64,000 nt of DNA, from assembly GCA_005406025.1 (NCBI GenBank), contig BGZK01001613.1, positions 62,001 to 126,000 of the forward strand, written 5' to 3'. The notes below the pieces were generated by a model that ran no database searches, was not told where the DNA came from, and worked only from the letters and a program-made list of their open reading frames with translations. Positions 1 through 11,094 of the stretch are shown here, in pieces (position 1 is the first letter of the stretch; every line of letters starts with the position of its first letter). The translations under genes were made by a program, and so were the position numbers. The DNA is from Eumeta japonica (Eukaryota > Arthropoda > Insecta > Lepidoptera > Psychidae).

Positions 1-127
1 AAGAAAAATTAAATACTTTGTATCTGACGTTGTTTGTGCATTAGTACTATTGAATCGATTTAATGAAAAAATGATTTTAAAAAATTTATTCATCGATAAT
101 TTTTCATCATTCACCTATTTGTGCTAG

Positions 128-500
128 TATACATGCTAAAAATTCTTTAAGATCTTTAAAGCTACATTATCATCGAGAAATTGAACCTATATTTTATTTT
201 TATACTAGCATTTGCTCTGTTTTCGTCCAAATCGGAACTGTGAAAGGTAGCGGAATCGAAATTTAAACTGGGATCGACAGAATTAAAAGTGGAGATCGAG
301 TTCGAAATCGAGAACGAGACCAAGACTAAAATCGCTTGTAAGACCAATATTAGAATCCAGAATGTGTCTTGAATCGGAATGAGGAGCAGTCTTGAGGTCA
401 TATTGAGCTCAGTAGAAGTCTAGAGTGGAACCAGAACCGGAAATGGGATAGCGATTGGGATCTTGATTGAGAGGGTGATCGCACGATAAACAGAATACGT
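128..500 (+). repeat. Hexamer-core dispersed repeat, copy A
   Basis: One of about eight copies in the window of a family I cannot name. The copies share a 5' block (a run like aaagctacattatc, then tatattttatttttatact and a ctttgtcc-like word) followed by a few hundred bases of a degenerate hexamer close to GGAATC, read as GATTCC on the other strand. Here the shared block lies at about 155-225 and the hexamer-like tract runs to about 480. The minus-strand 79-codon frame over it comes from the hexamer periodicity and is not a gene. Confidence 0.6.
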
Positions 501-639
501 GAATTCATTTTAAGCTGCAGGCAAAAACTAGTGATAAATTAATTTTATTAAAATTAACATCCTGTTTTGAAATGTGGTTTAAACAAGTACAGAAGCTTGT
601 TTTTTCCTTTTTTTCTTAGTTTTTGGGACATATTTTGAT
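501..639. other. AT-rich spacer
   Basis: AT-rich DNA between two repeat fragments; nothing recognisable. Confidence 0.4.
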
Positions 640-905
640 CACTTATTAGTTGTGGAAATTTTTAATGAGCACATTTTTAAATAGTAAAAAAAATACTCTT
701 ATAGTTTCGTTATGTTTGTCGGTCCGTATGTCACAGGCATTTCACTCAAAAAAGATGTATATTGATGAAATTTATAGTATAGGTGTCTTGTATAAGCGGC
801 TATTTAGGTTAATAGTTAAATAACCAAAATAAATATTTCTAAGGAGAGCACTCCATACATGCAACAGAAACTGAAAAATTTTTCATACATTAATATATGG
901 CGCAT
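640..905 (+). repeat. Fragment of a lepidopteran-type dispersed repeat
   Basis: Contains tttgtcggtccgtatgtcac followed by text of the form 'tcactcaaaaa...gatgaaattta', then a block with ctccatacatgcaacagaaa and a T-rich run. This resembles a repeat common in moth genomes that carries runs of 'gtctgtccgtc' and 'gaaatttggtat'. The match is from memory; no termini or coding remnant are visible. Confidence 0.4.
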
Positions 906-1079
906 ATTTCAACAATTCTTTAAAAACACTAAGGTTTTTAAGCAATTTTATTAAGTGAATGTTTTCGGAAATAATCGTTCCGAAATTATAATAATTTGTG
1001 TCTCTCTTCTTTGTTTTTTATTTGAAAATGCTTATAATATTTTAAACAAAAAAAATGTGGGGCACTTGAAAAATTATAT

Positions 1080-1340
1080 AGTGATTAGAAGTAGAAAAAG
1101 GTATGTTAAGGTAGTTACATTGTCTGAAAAGGATAAAGGAAAGAAATTGGCTAAAGAAATCTACATAGCGAATATGTGAGATGTGACATATGAATGTGGG
1201 TCGGCAAGGGACGCCTTAGAAAACCTTGCCAAGGCATATTAAAGGGGGGTCAAATTTTAAGGTGGAGGTCGGATATATTTTAAACAATGGAAGGCGGAGC
1301 TTATTATAAACCAGGGGTCGCACCCGCCCTAAAGATACGA
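1080..1340 (+). pseudogene. Possible decayed RTE-like LINE C-terminal fragment
   Basis: The plus frame ends in KKLAKEIYIANM, which resembles the stretch after the RWFGH box in the RTE fragment at 15156 (LTKQIY-ANV). It is followed by a glycine/arginine-rich run in shifted frames. The rest of the RT domain is not visible and the resemblance is short. It could equally be a chance frame in a decayed repeat. Confidence 0.25.
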
Positions 1341-2095
1341 GCATTAATTTGTGTGTTGTAAAATTTGATATTAATTAAAATATTTTTATTACAATCAATA
1401 ATGAATACATAAACCTATACGAATATGCAAAAATGAATATATGATTCAAAAAAATTCGGGAATAGTTTGAGATTTTCTACGTTTGGAAATAGGCGTGAGC
1501 TTATATGTAAGTATTTATTTATTCGGGATAAATATTAAAAATTAGTAAAATCAGTAAATACGTTGCTGTTTATGTTTCAATATTTTAAAGTATGAAATGA
1601 TCTTCGTAGTTTAAGAAGTTCACACCCACCTATTACATCAGCTTTGTAAGAATTTCTTAGAGAAACGATAGAAAATGAGGAAAGAAGGCAGGGAGGTGTA
1701 GTATTTTTAGAGCTCTACGTGTACGTACTTTCTGCAAAGATTTTTACCTTTCATAACATACTGTTCTGAAAACAGATCTGGGTGTTCGGCAAACAGATCC
1801 AAATCTGAGAATAATGCTTATTTTCCTCTCTAGAACGGAAAATGTAGACAATATTGTAATGTACAACTTGTTATATGGGTAACGAGCCACTTAATTTAGT
1901 GCACTATACCTAAGACTAACTAGGAAACAGAAATCAAGTTTATATCCAAAAATATTGTCAACGTCCGTTATGTAATTATATATTTTTAAACCTTTTGGCG
2001 TTTGAACTCCGTGATACTAAATGTAGGTAAGTTTAGCTGGACTGATATTCTTAACAAACAATTCCGAACTCAAGATCGACGCAGTGCGTGTAACC
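1341..2095. other. AT-rich intergenic DNA
   Basis: No recognisable gene, repeat terminus or conserved motif cluster. Homopolymer A/T runs and stops in every frame. Confidence 0.4.
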
Positions 2096-2440
2096 GTTAA
2101 TATTGTTATAACAAATACGTCAAGCCGACGACCAGTAGTGGGCCATTAGTATTGTGTTTCGTTGAAACCGAAATGCCATGCGAAGGGCCAGAGGGGCTGC
2201 AGTGCGAGCGCGCGCGGCCCCCGCGCCCGACAGCCCATTGTGAGCCCGGCCGCGCCGCGGACCCATCTCACTCGGTATTAGTCCTGATAGCTTTGGATGG
2301 CATTGAAATTTTCTGCGTCTAACGGCTAATTGGAGCTGTGCTGGGCGAATGATTAATGTTTTGCTTCGAGTTAGAATAATTCGATAACTTATTGTTACGG
2401 ACGAATTTACCAATAAATTATTAACTCCGGAGCATTAAAA
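2096..2440. other. GC-rich island 1 (candidate conserved non-coding element)
   Basis: A sharp rise in GC with CpG-rich text (gcgcgcggcccccgcgcccg) inside AT-rich DNA. Flanking motifs include ggctaattggag (homeodomain-type TAATTG) and cccattgtgag (SOX-type CATTGT). The 97-codon minus frame across it has no family signature. I infer a regulatory element from composition and motifs only. Confidence 0.3.
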
Positions 2441-2804
2441 TTGGGCTACTCTCTCATGCTCATACCAATCATCTCATAGCAAATTATTTCCTTACCATTT
2501 GATTTTTCATAAAATTATTGAATTCGTTCAAAATGTTTTTGTCCGTAAATACATGAAATACTTGAAAAAACATTTTAAATATTTATGAAAATATGTATGT
2601 GTGATTGCTTGATCTAAATTCGGGATTGTTCTTTATAAACTTTTATTTAATAACCATACATCGTATTCCAAAAACCAAAATATTGCCAGTTAGTTAATAA
2701 GTTTATTACAAAAAAACCAAAACTTCATTTTTAAATACGTGATAACGCTATACGGCTGTCCTAACTAATCATCTGCTACAGATAAGACATTTCCGTTTCC
2801 TGCA
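2441..2804. other. AT-rich DNA 3' of the gypsy remnant
   Basis: AT-rich. This is where a 3' LTR of the neighbouring element would be expected, but I see no TG...CA-bounded repeat shared with the other side. Confidence 0.35.
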
Positions 2805-3830
2805 AAAACCCACGGCTTCATGAGATCGGCGGAACTAGTTGTGTTGATGATACCTCCTTATCATTTTTTCTTTATGACTTCATACGGTATTAGATATTTT
2901 GGGTACAATTTACTTTCTTGGGCAAATTGTGTCTTCTTGATCGCAACAAGATCACCAGGTTTGTATGATGTTGCTTCTCTTCTCTTCTTATTATAATTCA
3001 TTTTGTTTTCTTCTTGTATTTTCTTTATTCACTTCTTTATTCCCTTCTTTATTCTTTTCTTCTTCTATGTTAGACTCTCTCGCTTTCTCTTTTAGTTTGT
3101 GTGTTTCCTCGCTTAACATTGCGATATTTTCTTCTTAAACAATTTTTATGAGTTCATTACACTTAACTTTCACCTTCACTCCAAACGTCAGTTGAAATGG
3201 TGTCATGCCAATGCCCCGTTGATAAGTTCCGTTTAAATAACTTTGGACATTGGTCACCTTGCGATACCATTTCGTAGGATCATCAGAGTTAAGTTTACTT
3301 AAAACGCTTATTATAATCGTCTGGATATGTTTAACTTGCCCATTGCCTCTTGGTTGTCCAGTCGTAATTGAATAGTGTGGAATATTCTCAATCTGGTAGT
3401 AATCCTCAAAGTCATTGGATCTAAAAGCAGGGTTTCGATGATTCTTTCTGGTGAAGCAAAAACTTGTTTTTGCAATTCTAATTTACTTAACGTTTCGTCG
3501 GTTGTCAATGTTATCAAAGGATAGATCTAGGTAAATTTTGTAAATGCGTCTACCATAGTCAGGATATACCTGTAATTTTTTGTTCATCGAAGCTTGTGGT
3601 TTTAGGTGGCGTATGTAATATGTTGCTAAAGGTATATCTCCTTTCGGAATCGGGTTAAACAGTCCTTTTTTTCTCTCTTTTGTCTGACACAAGTATGCAT
3701 TCGATACAGTTCTCTATTACTTTTTTGATCTTATTCTGTAATATTATAATAAATTATTCTTTGTTAATCAATTTATTCTACTGTCTTTGCTATTCCAAAA
3801 TGTCCTCTTCCATTATTTTTCCGCATAATT
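2805..3830 (-). pseudogene. gypsy integrase remnant
   Basis: The zinc-binding region survives as HFGIAKTV near 3790. The core has VDAFTKFTWIYP near 3530, then DFEDYYQIENIPHYS and PRGNGQVKHI near 3330-3360. In this last motif the catalytic-glutamate position carries lysine (AAA at 3330-3332). After it come GIGMTPFQLTFG (about 3190) and a C-terminal region, KPGDLVAIKKTQF then LYPKYLIPYEV (about 2870-2965), ending near SSADLMKPW. Frameshifts and stops occur throughout. Confidence 0.8.
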
Positions 3831-3950
3831 TCATTCTACATTTTCATCTTCTACAACAAACTGTTTATCTTCATTTCTTTCTTTATAAAGTATGTCGTTC
3901 TGTAAAATGTAGTTCTCATAGGGTTCTTTTAGTAAAATTATTTTTAGCAA

Positions 3951-4559
3951 TTAGATGTTTCCGTTTTCTTGGGCCTTCTTCAAGCGTGCAGTAGTCTCGG
4001 TAAATTTTAAATAAGTGGAGTAGCAGCTTAAAGCGTCAGCATGTTTCAATATAGATCCAGGTCGGTGTTTAATCTGATAATCGTATTTTTCTAGAAACAG
4101 TGCCCATCTGGCAGCTCTCGAAGGAAGGTCTTTTTTTTGCAGGGTCATCGTTAACGCAGAACAATCTGTAATAATTTTTGAAATGTGTTCCTTGTAAATA
4201 AACTCGAATTTTAATTGCTTCTACAATCGTTAATGTTTCAAAATAATAACTATGATATTTTCTTTCAGAGGTTGTAGTCTTTTGCTCGTGTAATGAATAG
4301 GATGCAGCTGGTCGTCTTTAGCGTATCGTTACAGCAGAACGGCTCCATATCCGTCTGCATTAACATCTGTGTGTACTTTTTGTATCTAAATAAGGGTTGT
4401 AGATTCGTGAAACAGGTGAGTCGGTAAGTATATTTCTTAATTTTAGAAACGCTTCTTTACATTTTTGGTAAAAATATAAAACTGCGTCTTTTCTCAACAG
4501 GTCCGGCATCGGTTTAGAAATCAACAAGTAATTGTGGATAAACTTTCTAAAATATCCAG
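3951..4559 (-). pseudogene. gypsy RT thumb/RNase H remnant
   Basis: Frames just below 4560 give a thumb-like block (FIHNYLLISKPMPDLL, then CKEAFLKLRNILTDSPV). The downstream frame at 3951-4148 has the RNase H tail signature: RAARWALFLEKYDYQIKH, then RPGSILKHADALS. Frameshifts separate the blocks and a TGC codon (cysteine) replaces the residue usually following ADALS. Confidence 0.8.
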
Positions 4560-4990
4560 TTAATCCAAGGAATGATTGGATGTATTTAATATTATTGGGC
4601 TTCTTAAAATATGAAACTGCTTTGATCTTTTCTTTTGATGGACGAATTTATGGTCTTGGATTATGTAACCTAGATACTTAATACTTTTCTTCAAGAAAGG
4701 ACATTTCTTCCAATTAAATTGTAGGTCAAACTCTTCAGCTCTTTTCAGTACTTTCTTTATTTTATTCAATGTTTTTTCTTCTGTTTTTGCAGACATGATC
4801 AAGTTATCGAGTTAGGCTAACACAATGTCGTCGTTGATGTAATCGTGTAAAATGTCATTTTTTTTTTGCTAAGCATTTCAGTTTCCAGCGGTGATAAACG
4901 TCTTGGGCTTTAAAAAATCGGTGTTTCGTCGGTAAGTGAAATTCTCAATTCATCGTTACTCTTTTTTGTCTCGTCTGTAGGTTTATAGCT
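4560..4990 (-). pseudogene. gypsy reverse transcriptase remnant with internal deletion
   Basis: The RT start is visible at about 4870-4960 (ISLTDETPIF, then PRRLSPLETEML). Only a few codons later the sequence jumps to the end of the palm: a YINDD box whose two Asp codons lie at 4827-4832, then a stop, then the connection to the thumb with KKCPFLKKSIKYLGYII. Around a hundred codons of fingers and palm expected between these blocks are absent. The junction sits by an A-run at about 4860-4869. Confidence 0.75.
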
Positions 4991-5278
4991 TTCTATAATC
5001 TTCGTTATTTCAGTCGAGTTTTTAGAATTTTCTACGTTGCATTTATCAACTCCTTCATTTTTTCTACTATTAGTAACAGGTGCTGTATCTTCTCCATGAA
5101 TATTTCATCATTAGTGAATTTTACTTCAAAATCTTTCAGAATCGGATTCCCAATCTTGAGACAACTGGAATTGCATTTTCGTCTACAATGTGCAATGTAA
5201 TATCCGAATAGAAATTATCAATTTGAACTTTGGCAGAAAAAAGTCCATCTGTAAATATTTTTATTTTAGCTATGCCAG

Positions 5279-6125
5279 TTAAACGAATCTTAGTGTCCTT
5301 GTAAATTCTAATATCGTCTTTTTCTCCTCAAATTCAGTTTCAGTTATCAGGCTAGCGTCACTTCCGGTATCAATTAAAGTTAATGTTTCTTTTCCTTCTA
5401 TCCTTACTTTGTTAAATGTTACTTTATCCCTTTCTTCTTTTAGAACGTTCAGCGTCTTTTTCCACTTATTGGGACAGTCAGGTCCTTTGTGCCGAAATTT
5501 GTTACATTTGAAATACTTTATACCTTTGGAAGATGTAGACCATTGATGGTCAAAATCACCATAGTTGTAACGTTTTTTCTTTGGTGTGTCAGTTGTGAGT
5601 GGTTTCCGATTTCCATGATATGAAGTCGAAAGCGTTGGTCTTATTTGTATCTTCTTCTTAAATTCGCTGTAGATTTCCAATTCTCAAGGTCTTTTATTCC
5701 ATAAAAAACATTGCTGTGTCTTCAATTTTCCCGTACTATTTCTTTCATAGCTAAAAAATGGCGTGGTGTCAACCTTTTGTGAATAGTTGCGCTGTTCAGT
5801 TTCAGGCCAACTTTTTCTTTGAGAACTTTCTTCAAATTTGTGTAGTCTTTAGTCTTCCAATAGATCTGAAAAATAGTTTGGCAGTATCTGTCAGTAATTT
5901 TTTGGCATGAACTATTTTTCCACATTAGTTCACTTTTTTAAATTAGGTTCCTCTTCAAATTCTTCCAAGAATTCTGTTACAGGGTACGTGTCGTCTCCGA
6001 TAAAAATATTCATCGACTTCTTTAAGTCTCGGAACGATATCCGAACTTCTACATATTCTATAATTTCCTCTTCTTTGTAAGCACTATTCCCACATATATA
6101 TTTTTTTTCATAAAGTCAATGACTC
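5279..6125 (-). pseudogene. gypsy gag and aspartic protease remnant
   Basis: The gag part (about 5722-6125, in more than one frame) includes FIGDDTYPVTEFLEEFEE and, in the 67-codon frame at 5722-5925, NSATIHKRLTPRHF, both gag-like. The 133-codon frame at 5279-5680 carries a zinc knuckle near residues 56-69 in which the first cysteine position is tyrosine (YFKCNKFRHKGPDC). The retropepsin box LIDTGSDASLI follows, with its catalytic Asp at residue 104. Gag and protease frames are not continuous. Confidence 0.8.
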
Positions 6126-6404
6126 ATATCTTGGCGGATCATATTCTTTATATATTTATTGAAATAAAAATCGTTGTACATCAAATAGTTTAGAACAATC
6201 TATAATAATTTAAAATAGCTCTATTAAGATAGGTACCTTACTTTTAATATTTTTTGTTGAAAGGATGAAAACAAATTGTTTTGGCAATAAAAATTACTTT
6301 TATTTATATCCTTTCATATTTTCAAATCAATATTTATATTAAATGAAAACGTACTTATATTAACATACTAAATTAAACTTTCAAAAATGTACAATGTAAA
6401 AACA
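6126..6404. other. AT-rich DNA 5' of the gypsy remnant
   Basis: Where a 5' LTR and primer-binding site would be expected; neither is recognisable. Confidence 0.35.
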
Positions 6405-6675
6405 TTGCAAATTTTTAGGGTTACGTACCTCCAAAGGTAATAACCTCACGTTCTTTATTCATCTGTTGGTCTTATAATTAATACGCTATTTCTCAGGAAT
6501 GCATGGATGCATAAGATCAAATGAAAAACAAATACATTTAAAAATTACGGCCATTTTTTCCAATACATTTTGACACTCAAATCAAATGAATTCAAAGTCG
6601 AAATACCTAATCTAAATCATCCCATCCTAACCTGACCCACAACGTACTTCCCATTGACCTCGCAGCTATATCGAG
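6405..6675 (+). repeat. Fragment of a lepidopteran-type dispersed repeat
   Basis: Text such as tagggttacgtacctccaaa near the start and gtacttcccattgacctcg near the end resembles the widespread moth repeat that begins 'agggttccgtacc' and later reads 'gggtacttcccgttgacc'. No ends or target duplications are visible; the assignment is from memory. Confidence 0.4.
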
Positions 6676-7229
6676 TAAATAATTTTTTTGATTACAAACT
6701 GACATTTACATTTGGAAAATGCACCGTGATATGAATCGATATATGAGAGAATTTTGTTTTAATTTATTGTTATGTAAATTCAAGATTACCAAACATATGT
6801 ATGTATATTTGCAACGAGAAAAACAATTCCCGGACCGATATCTTGTTAGTATTGGTTACAAAAACAGACTAAAATCGTCGAGACTTGATGAATAAAATAT
6901 CTATGTACATATGTGCGTAACCCTCGGGGGGTGTCTTGTTCGCGCTTGCAAATATGTATATAAAAGAAAAAAACAATCAGTTTTGGAATGTTTTTCGTAA
7001 ATTGTGCGTTAACCTGAAATGAAAATATGAGTTCATAACCAACGGAGATATTTGAAGAGCAAAATCACATTGTTTAATATTAAAGCTGCAACTGTGCATT
7101 TTGTCGCAGAGGGTCAAATAGTTAAAATCATACTAAAATATGTCATATTAACTTTAATATCTAGCACTTTCCAAGTTAGTTCAACTCGCATCTCGCTCGT
7201 TTCAAATATCGCCGTTACATCATCGATTC
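6676..7229. other. AT-rich intergenic DNA
   Basis: Mostly AT-rich. A tatataaaag word at 6957-6966 is followed by tcagtt at 6977, too close for a standard TATA/Inr pair. No downstream gene is visible. Confidence 0.35.
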
Positions 7230-7380
7230 GTGCATAATACCTACGCCATCCCGTTGAAGAAGAAGAAGCCTTCCGCTCGTATCGCGGCTCCCTCCAAGAT
7301 ATCGCCCGCTCTCGGTCTGCGCGCTTTTAAATGCTCCGATGTCGGTAATACAGATCGTACGTGAGATGTTCCACGTTTTT
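7230..7380. other. Short GC-rich patch
   Basis: Moderately GC-rich stretch with a GAAGAAGAA run and cgcggctccctcc. Possible small conserved element; no coding signature. Confidence 0.2.
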
Positions 7381-7809
7381 CGTCAGAAATTATGAGGAAA
7401 TTTTAAACTAATCCCCTGTAAATTACTGGAAACGGGCTCACCTTTCGCATTTTATGATCAGCATTACGGAGTCATGCGAATGTGAGTCTACTACGGTCAC
7501 GTAAGCATTGTTGAAAATATTTCGGCTGTGTAATTTTATATAATACAATTTCTGTTAAAGACAATTGTTAAACTTAGACGGTCATTTAACACTATGATAC
7601 GACTTTCAATATAATTTCATTTTACAAAACAGTTGACTTTCTGCGTTTTGGATAAATAGTTTGGATTTCGATAACTAAACTTGAAAGAAGAAACATTTAT
7701 TTAAGTTAAAGACATCGTGGGTACGTCCACATACTTACATGTTAGTGCTAGACGATTAGATTATTTGACAGTGCGTTTTAATTTCTGTATTTTTTTACAA
7801 TTATTTAAA
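7381..7809. other. AT-rich intergenic DNA
   Basis: Nothing recognisable. Confidence 0.35.
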
Positions 7810-8515
7810 ATTAGCTGACCCGGCAGACGTTCTTCTGCACTTTCTTGTAGGAGACTGCTCGTATAATTAAGTAACATCAGCATGGGAGTAAAATGATTTT
7901 TTTTCTTTTGTCAGGGCAATGTCAATTTCGATCACGGTTTCATTTTGGATTCCGATGCTAGTCACACCTTTGATTTTAATCCTTCCCCCACTGCCGTTTT
8001 GGACCCTAGTCCCGTTCTCAATTTCGGCTCCGGTTTAGCATTTGATTCTAATTCTGCTCTCCGTATCGCTTTTAATTCCGATTCCCCTACTAATCACAGT
8101 TCCTATTTCAACGAATCCGGGGGTTAGTATCAAAATAATATATAGCACATATTACTTGAGGGTAGCGTAGCTTTGGTTTCGCTTTGATCTAATCCCGATT
8201 TTCATTGCGGTTCTACATTTTATTCAAGTTCAGTAAATTATCTAAATTTTTAAAGGTTTTTTCCCCACACAGAAATATTAAAAATTATCGCAGTAAAAAG
8301 TACCCAAATGTCTCAGTAAGCTCTTCTACCTTCCTGTGAAATTGCATTGTGATCTGTTCAGACGCACCAAAGATATCTCGGATAAACAGACAGACAGATA
8401 CAAAAGGTTATTTCCTTTCATACAAACCTTGTCCTGACAATAACAAATAGATCAAAAAAAATATTATCCAATTTGGTGCAGTGGTTCGGAAGTGATGCGC
8501 GTACGTACATTTTAC
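7810..8515 (-). repeat. Hexamer-core dispersed repeat, copy B (longest copy)
   Basis: Opposite orientation to copy A. On the plus strand it begins agctgacccggcagacgttc, a phrase I recall from moth repeats. It passes through a GATTCC-like hexamer tract at 7920-8110, then the family's conserved block in reverse (tactagtat-like words and a tattacttgagg word near 8148). It ends with 'cagacagacag' at about 8388-8398 and gcagtggttcggaagtgatg near 8478. This copy suggests the family is part of a roughly 700-bp non-autonomous element. Confidence 0.6.
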
Positions 8516-8735
8516 TTACTGTACTATTGATACTTTTTTAATTTTTTCCCAATTTTTTTCTTGTGTGATAGCAATTTACATAATAATTCACCAGTCATAT
8601 GAGACGTAAGCATCTCGTTAGAAAAAACATTTTAAAGGACTTCCTGGCCATTTAGAGGATAACAGACGAGCTTCAACCTTAAATGCTTAGTTTTAGAATT
8701 GTCGGAATGAAAATTCTGTAGAGTTACAATAATTT
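8516..8735. other. AT-rich spacer
   Basis: Nothing recognisable. Confidence 0.35.
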
Positions 8736-9320
8736 TAGCGAGTCGCCCGGGTTCAGGCGTCCGAGACGTGGCCTCGCGGCCGCTCTGCTATTCATTTGGA
8801 ACGGGCGAGTTTGGGCGTGATCCCTCCGGCAGGCTGTACGGGGCTATCGTTATTAGGAAATGGTCGGCGACGGTTCGTCGAAGTCTGACTCGGGCCGCTT
8901 CATCATATTTCAGGGGAATTAAGTGGGTCACGATACAGCCCCTGATTAGGGTCGGCGGACGTCGGGGGTCGCGTCGGGCCGCGTACGTCGGCGCGGCTCA
9001 AGGAGACGGCGCGAGGAAGGATCGACATTAGCATACTTGATTAAAAGGCATCCCCACCACGGCCGTTAACTCGTAAACGTCAGCGGTACAACATGTCATA
9101 AATCATCCGGCGGTTACGGTTCGGCGGGTCGGCCGCGAGCGCCGAGCCGCCGCGGTCCTCCCGGGGCGCTCCGGCCGAGGGCAATAATTGAGTCGGAGGA
9201 TTCGTTCGTTAAGGATCCGTACGCGAAGTCGTATCGGGTTACGTGACGTGGGCGCGTGCGGACGAGGGCTGAGGACGAGGATATGCCCTGTTACTGTAAA
9301 ACTCGGCTTATGTCCCAGCT
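8736..9320. other. GC-rich island 2 (candidate conserved non-coding element)
   Basis: One of the largest GC-rich, CpG-rich islands. It contains ggggaattaagtgggtc with a TTAAGTGG word at 8919-8926 (NK-2 homeodomain type), cataaatcatccgg (Hox/caudal type) and ggcaataattgag (TAATTG). The 87-codon plus frame at 8768-9031 ends in arginine-rich low-complexity text and has no family signature. I read this as regulatory rather than coding. Confidence 0.35.
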
Positions 9321-9625
9321 CGGTGGCAAAGATCCGTTATTGAATAAAATTCACAATAATTAAAATTATTAGTGACGTAAATAGTTTGATAAGATGACTG
9401 CATATTTTTATTAGGTATGTTATACATGAGAAAACATTTCAAATTTACTTAAAATTTTGTATTTCATATTTAAGATTGAACACATTAAAATAGCAATATT
9501 GATGAATTGCCAAAATTAAACTTATAATTAAACAATTTGACGATTACGGAAATAATGATATTATTGAAATTGTGATTGATATTGTTAGTTAAAATATCCT
9601 ACTAGTATTCAAAATCAGTTCCTGG
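9321..9625. other. AT-rich spacer
   Basis: Nothing recognisable. Confidence 0.35.
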
Positions 9626-10010
9626 GTCTTGCCCAATTCGTCTATATACGCCCAGTGCGTCTAGATACGGACACAAATGCGGATGAGGACGGGCGATCGG
9701 CCCCCGCCCGAGAGCGGGCGCTGAATCAGCAGTTAGCCGCTGCCGTGTACGTAGTTCGCCAAAGTTGCGCGAAGTGCGGGTGCGGGCGCGGCGCGTTTGA
9801 TTTATAGTTCAATTATGGACGCCTCATCGGCGGGCTTATAGACGGGGCGGTTAATTAATAAGTGATCGCTCGTAATTTCTGCCGACCCTGAATGCGCTAA
9901 GTGATTGCCCGACGAGTGCGCGCGCGCCCGATCTCACCGAAGCGATGGACTCGCCCGGACCGAGGGCGCGGTGGACGATTTTATTTTGCTTCCTTAACGA
10001 TACCCCCTAG
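9626..10010. other. GC-rich island 3 with a homeodomain-motif cluster
   Basis: GC-rich island with tttatag (9801), caattatgg (9810-9818), ttaattaataag (9851-9862) and cgtaattt (about 9871) inside about 80 bases. This density of Hox-type words in otherwise GC-rich text is the clearest enhancer-like arrangement in the window. There is also a cgcccg-agag-cgggcg hairpin near 9707. No coding signature. Confidence 0.35.
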
Positions 10011-11094
10011 TGCGAGTTTGTCTCTTTCACAAAAGTATCGAATTCTGATCTAGATTTGCCTGAAATACTATCGCGCTTATCGCGATAAATCGTGATTGCG
10101 ATACTAAAGTTTTTATGGACTCACTGCGGGTGTTCACTTCTACTTAATTTTTTACCTAATCTTGAAAGACTATTGATGCTTTTTTATCAATAGAGAATAC
10201 ACTATCTGAAGCTGATGAGATGGTAATTTCACGTGATATATTTCTCCGTATTGTAAAATTTAAATTAAATAGATAATTTACATTCTGATTTACAATCAAG
10301 CCCTGCAATGCGTTTAATAGTCATGACATAATTCCATCACTATTGATTTCTAATATATCTACAGAATGAACGTAGCGGTGTTTCAATATTTAGTTTTAAA
10401 TTAGAATCAGTAAGGAACTGTAATGGAACTGCAACTTTAATGACATGAACTATGTTCACGTCATTGAAGTTGTAGAAATTATCACAACGAAAAGGACGGC
10501 GATCTTAAACAATGCTCAGCCCTCTTATTATAATAGAGTCATAATCTTAAGGGAGAACGTTGTTTGCGATCATTGTCTTGGGTTGTTATTTAAATAGTTT
10601 ACCTGACTTCATCAGCGGGACACGTGCCCGCTGGCGCTGTCGGCACTAAAGTTTGATATTAACCTTATCGTTGTTTACGCGATATAAGATTTCAATTTCG
10701 TGGACTCTTCTATCGATTAATACGCATTATACCAGAATAATTAATTCATGTTTAAGATATCGTATATGTAGAAAGTGCTGGAGATCGCTTATTGCATAAT
10801 TGTAAGTGACAGATATATGTACACATTTCTAATAGAAAGACAATGACATTATTAATCTCTTGAAATAAAATTAAGATATATGTATGTAATAACTTTATTA
10901 TATTTGAGTCCAATGAGGGCGTCAGATTTTGTTGTCACGCAGAATCTTCCCACAATCTTACTTCAGATCGAGGGAATTAGGTTTTAAGCCCTCCACACCT
11001 GATCATACGGTGCGCATTAAAATCGATAAACTACTGTCGTTATAGATCTAATAGGATGTAAAACCGATCGCTAAACGTGCTCGACAAAGGGTTT
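10011..11094. other. AT-rich DNA with one small E-box palindrome
   Basis: Mostly AT-rich without recognisable elements. At 10614-10632 agcggg and cccgct flank a CACGTG E-box (agcgggacacgtgcccgct), a compact palindrome near a small GC-rich patch. Confidence 0.35.

Larger units (their letters stand above)
2805..6125 (-). mobile_element. Ty3/gypsy-type LTR retrotransposon, decayed
   Basis: Reading down the minus strand from about 6125, the order is gag, zinc knuckle, aspartic protease, reverse transcriptase, RNase H, integrase, which is the Ty3/gypsy order. Each domain shows family motifs but is broken by frameshifts and stops. No env frame and no LTRs were recognised. The integrase C-terminal region ends near 2810. 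The RT has lost its front half, so the body, about 3.3 kb, is shorter than a full gag-pol. Confidence 0.85.

Noticed and set aside
2441..6700. LTRs flanking the gypsy relic
   Set aside because: No shared terminal repeat seen by eye on the two sides.
6957..6984. TATA box plus initiator
   Set aside because: Spacing from tatataaaag to tcagtt is too short and no transcript-like sequence follows.
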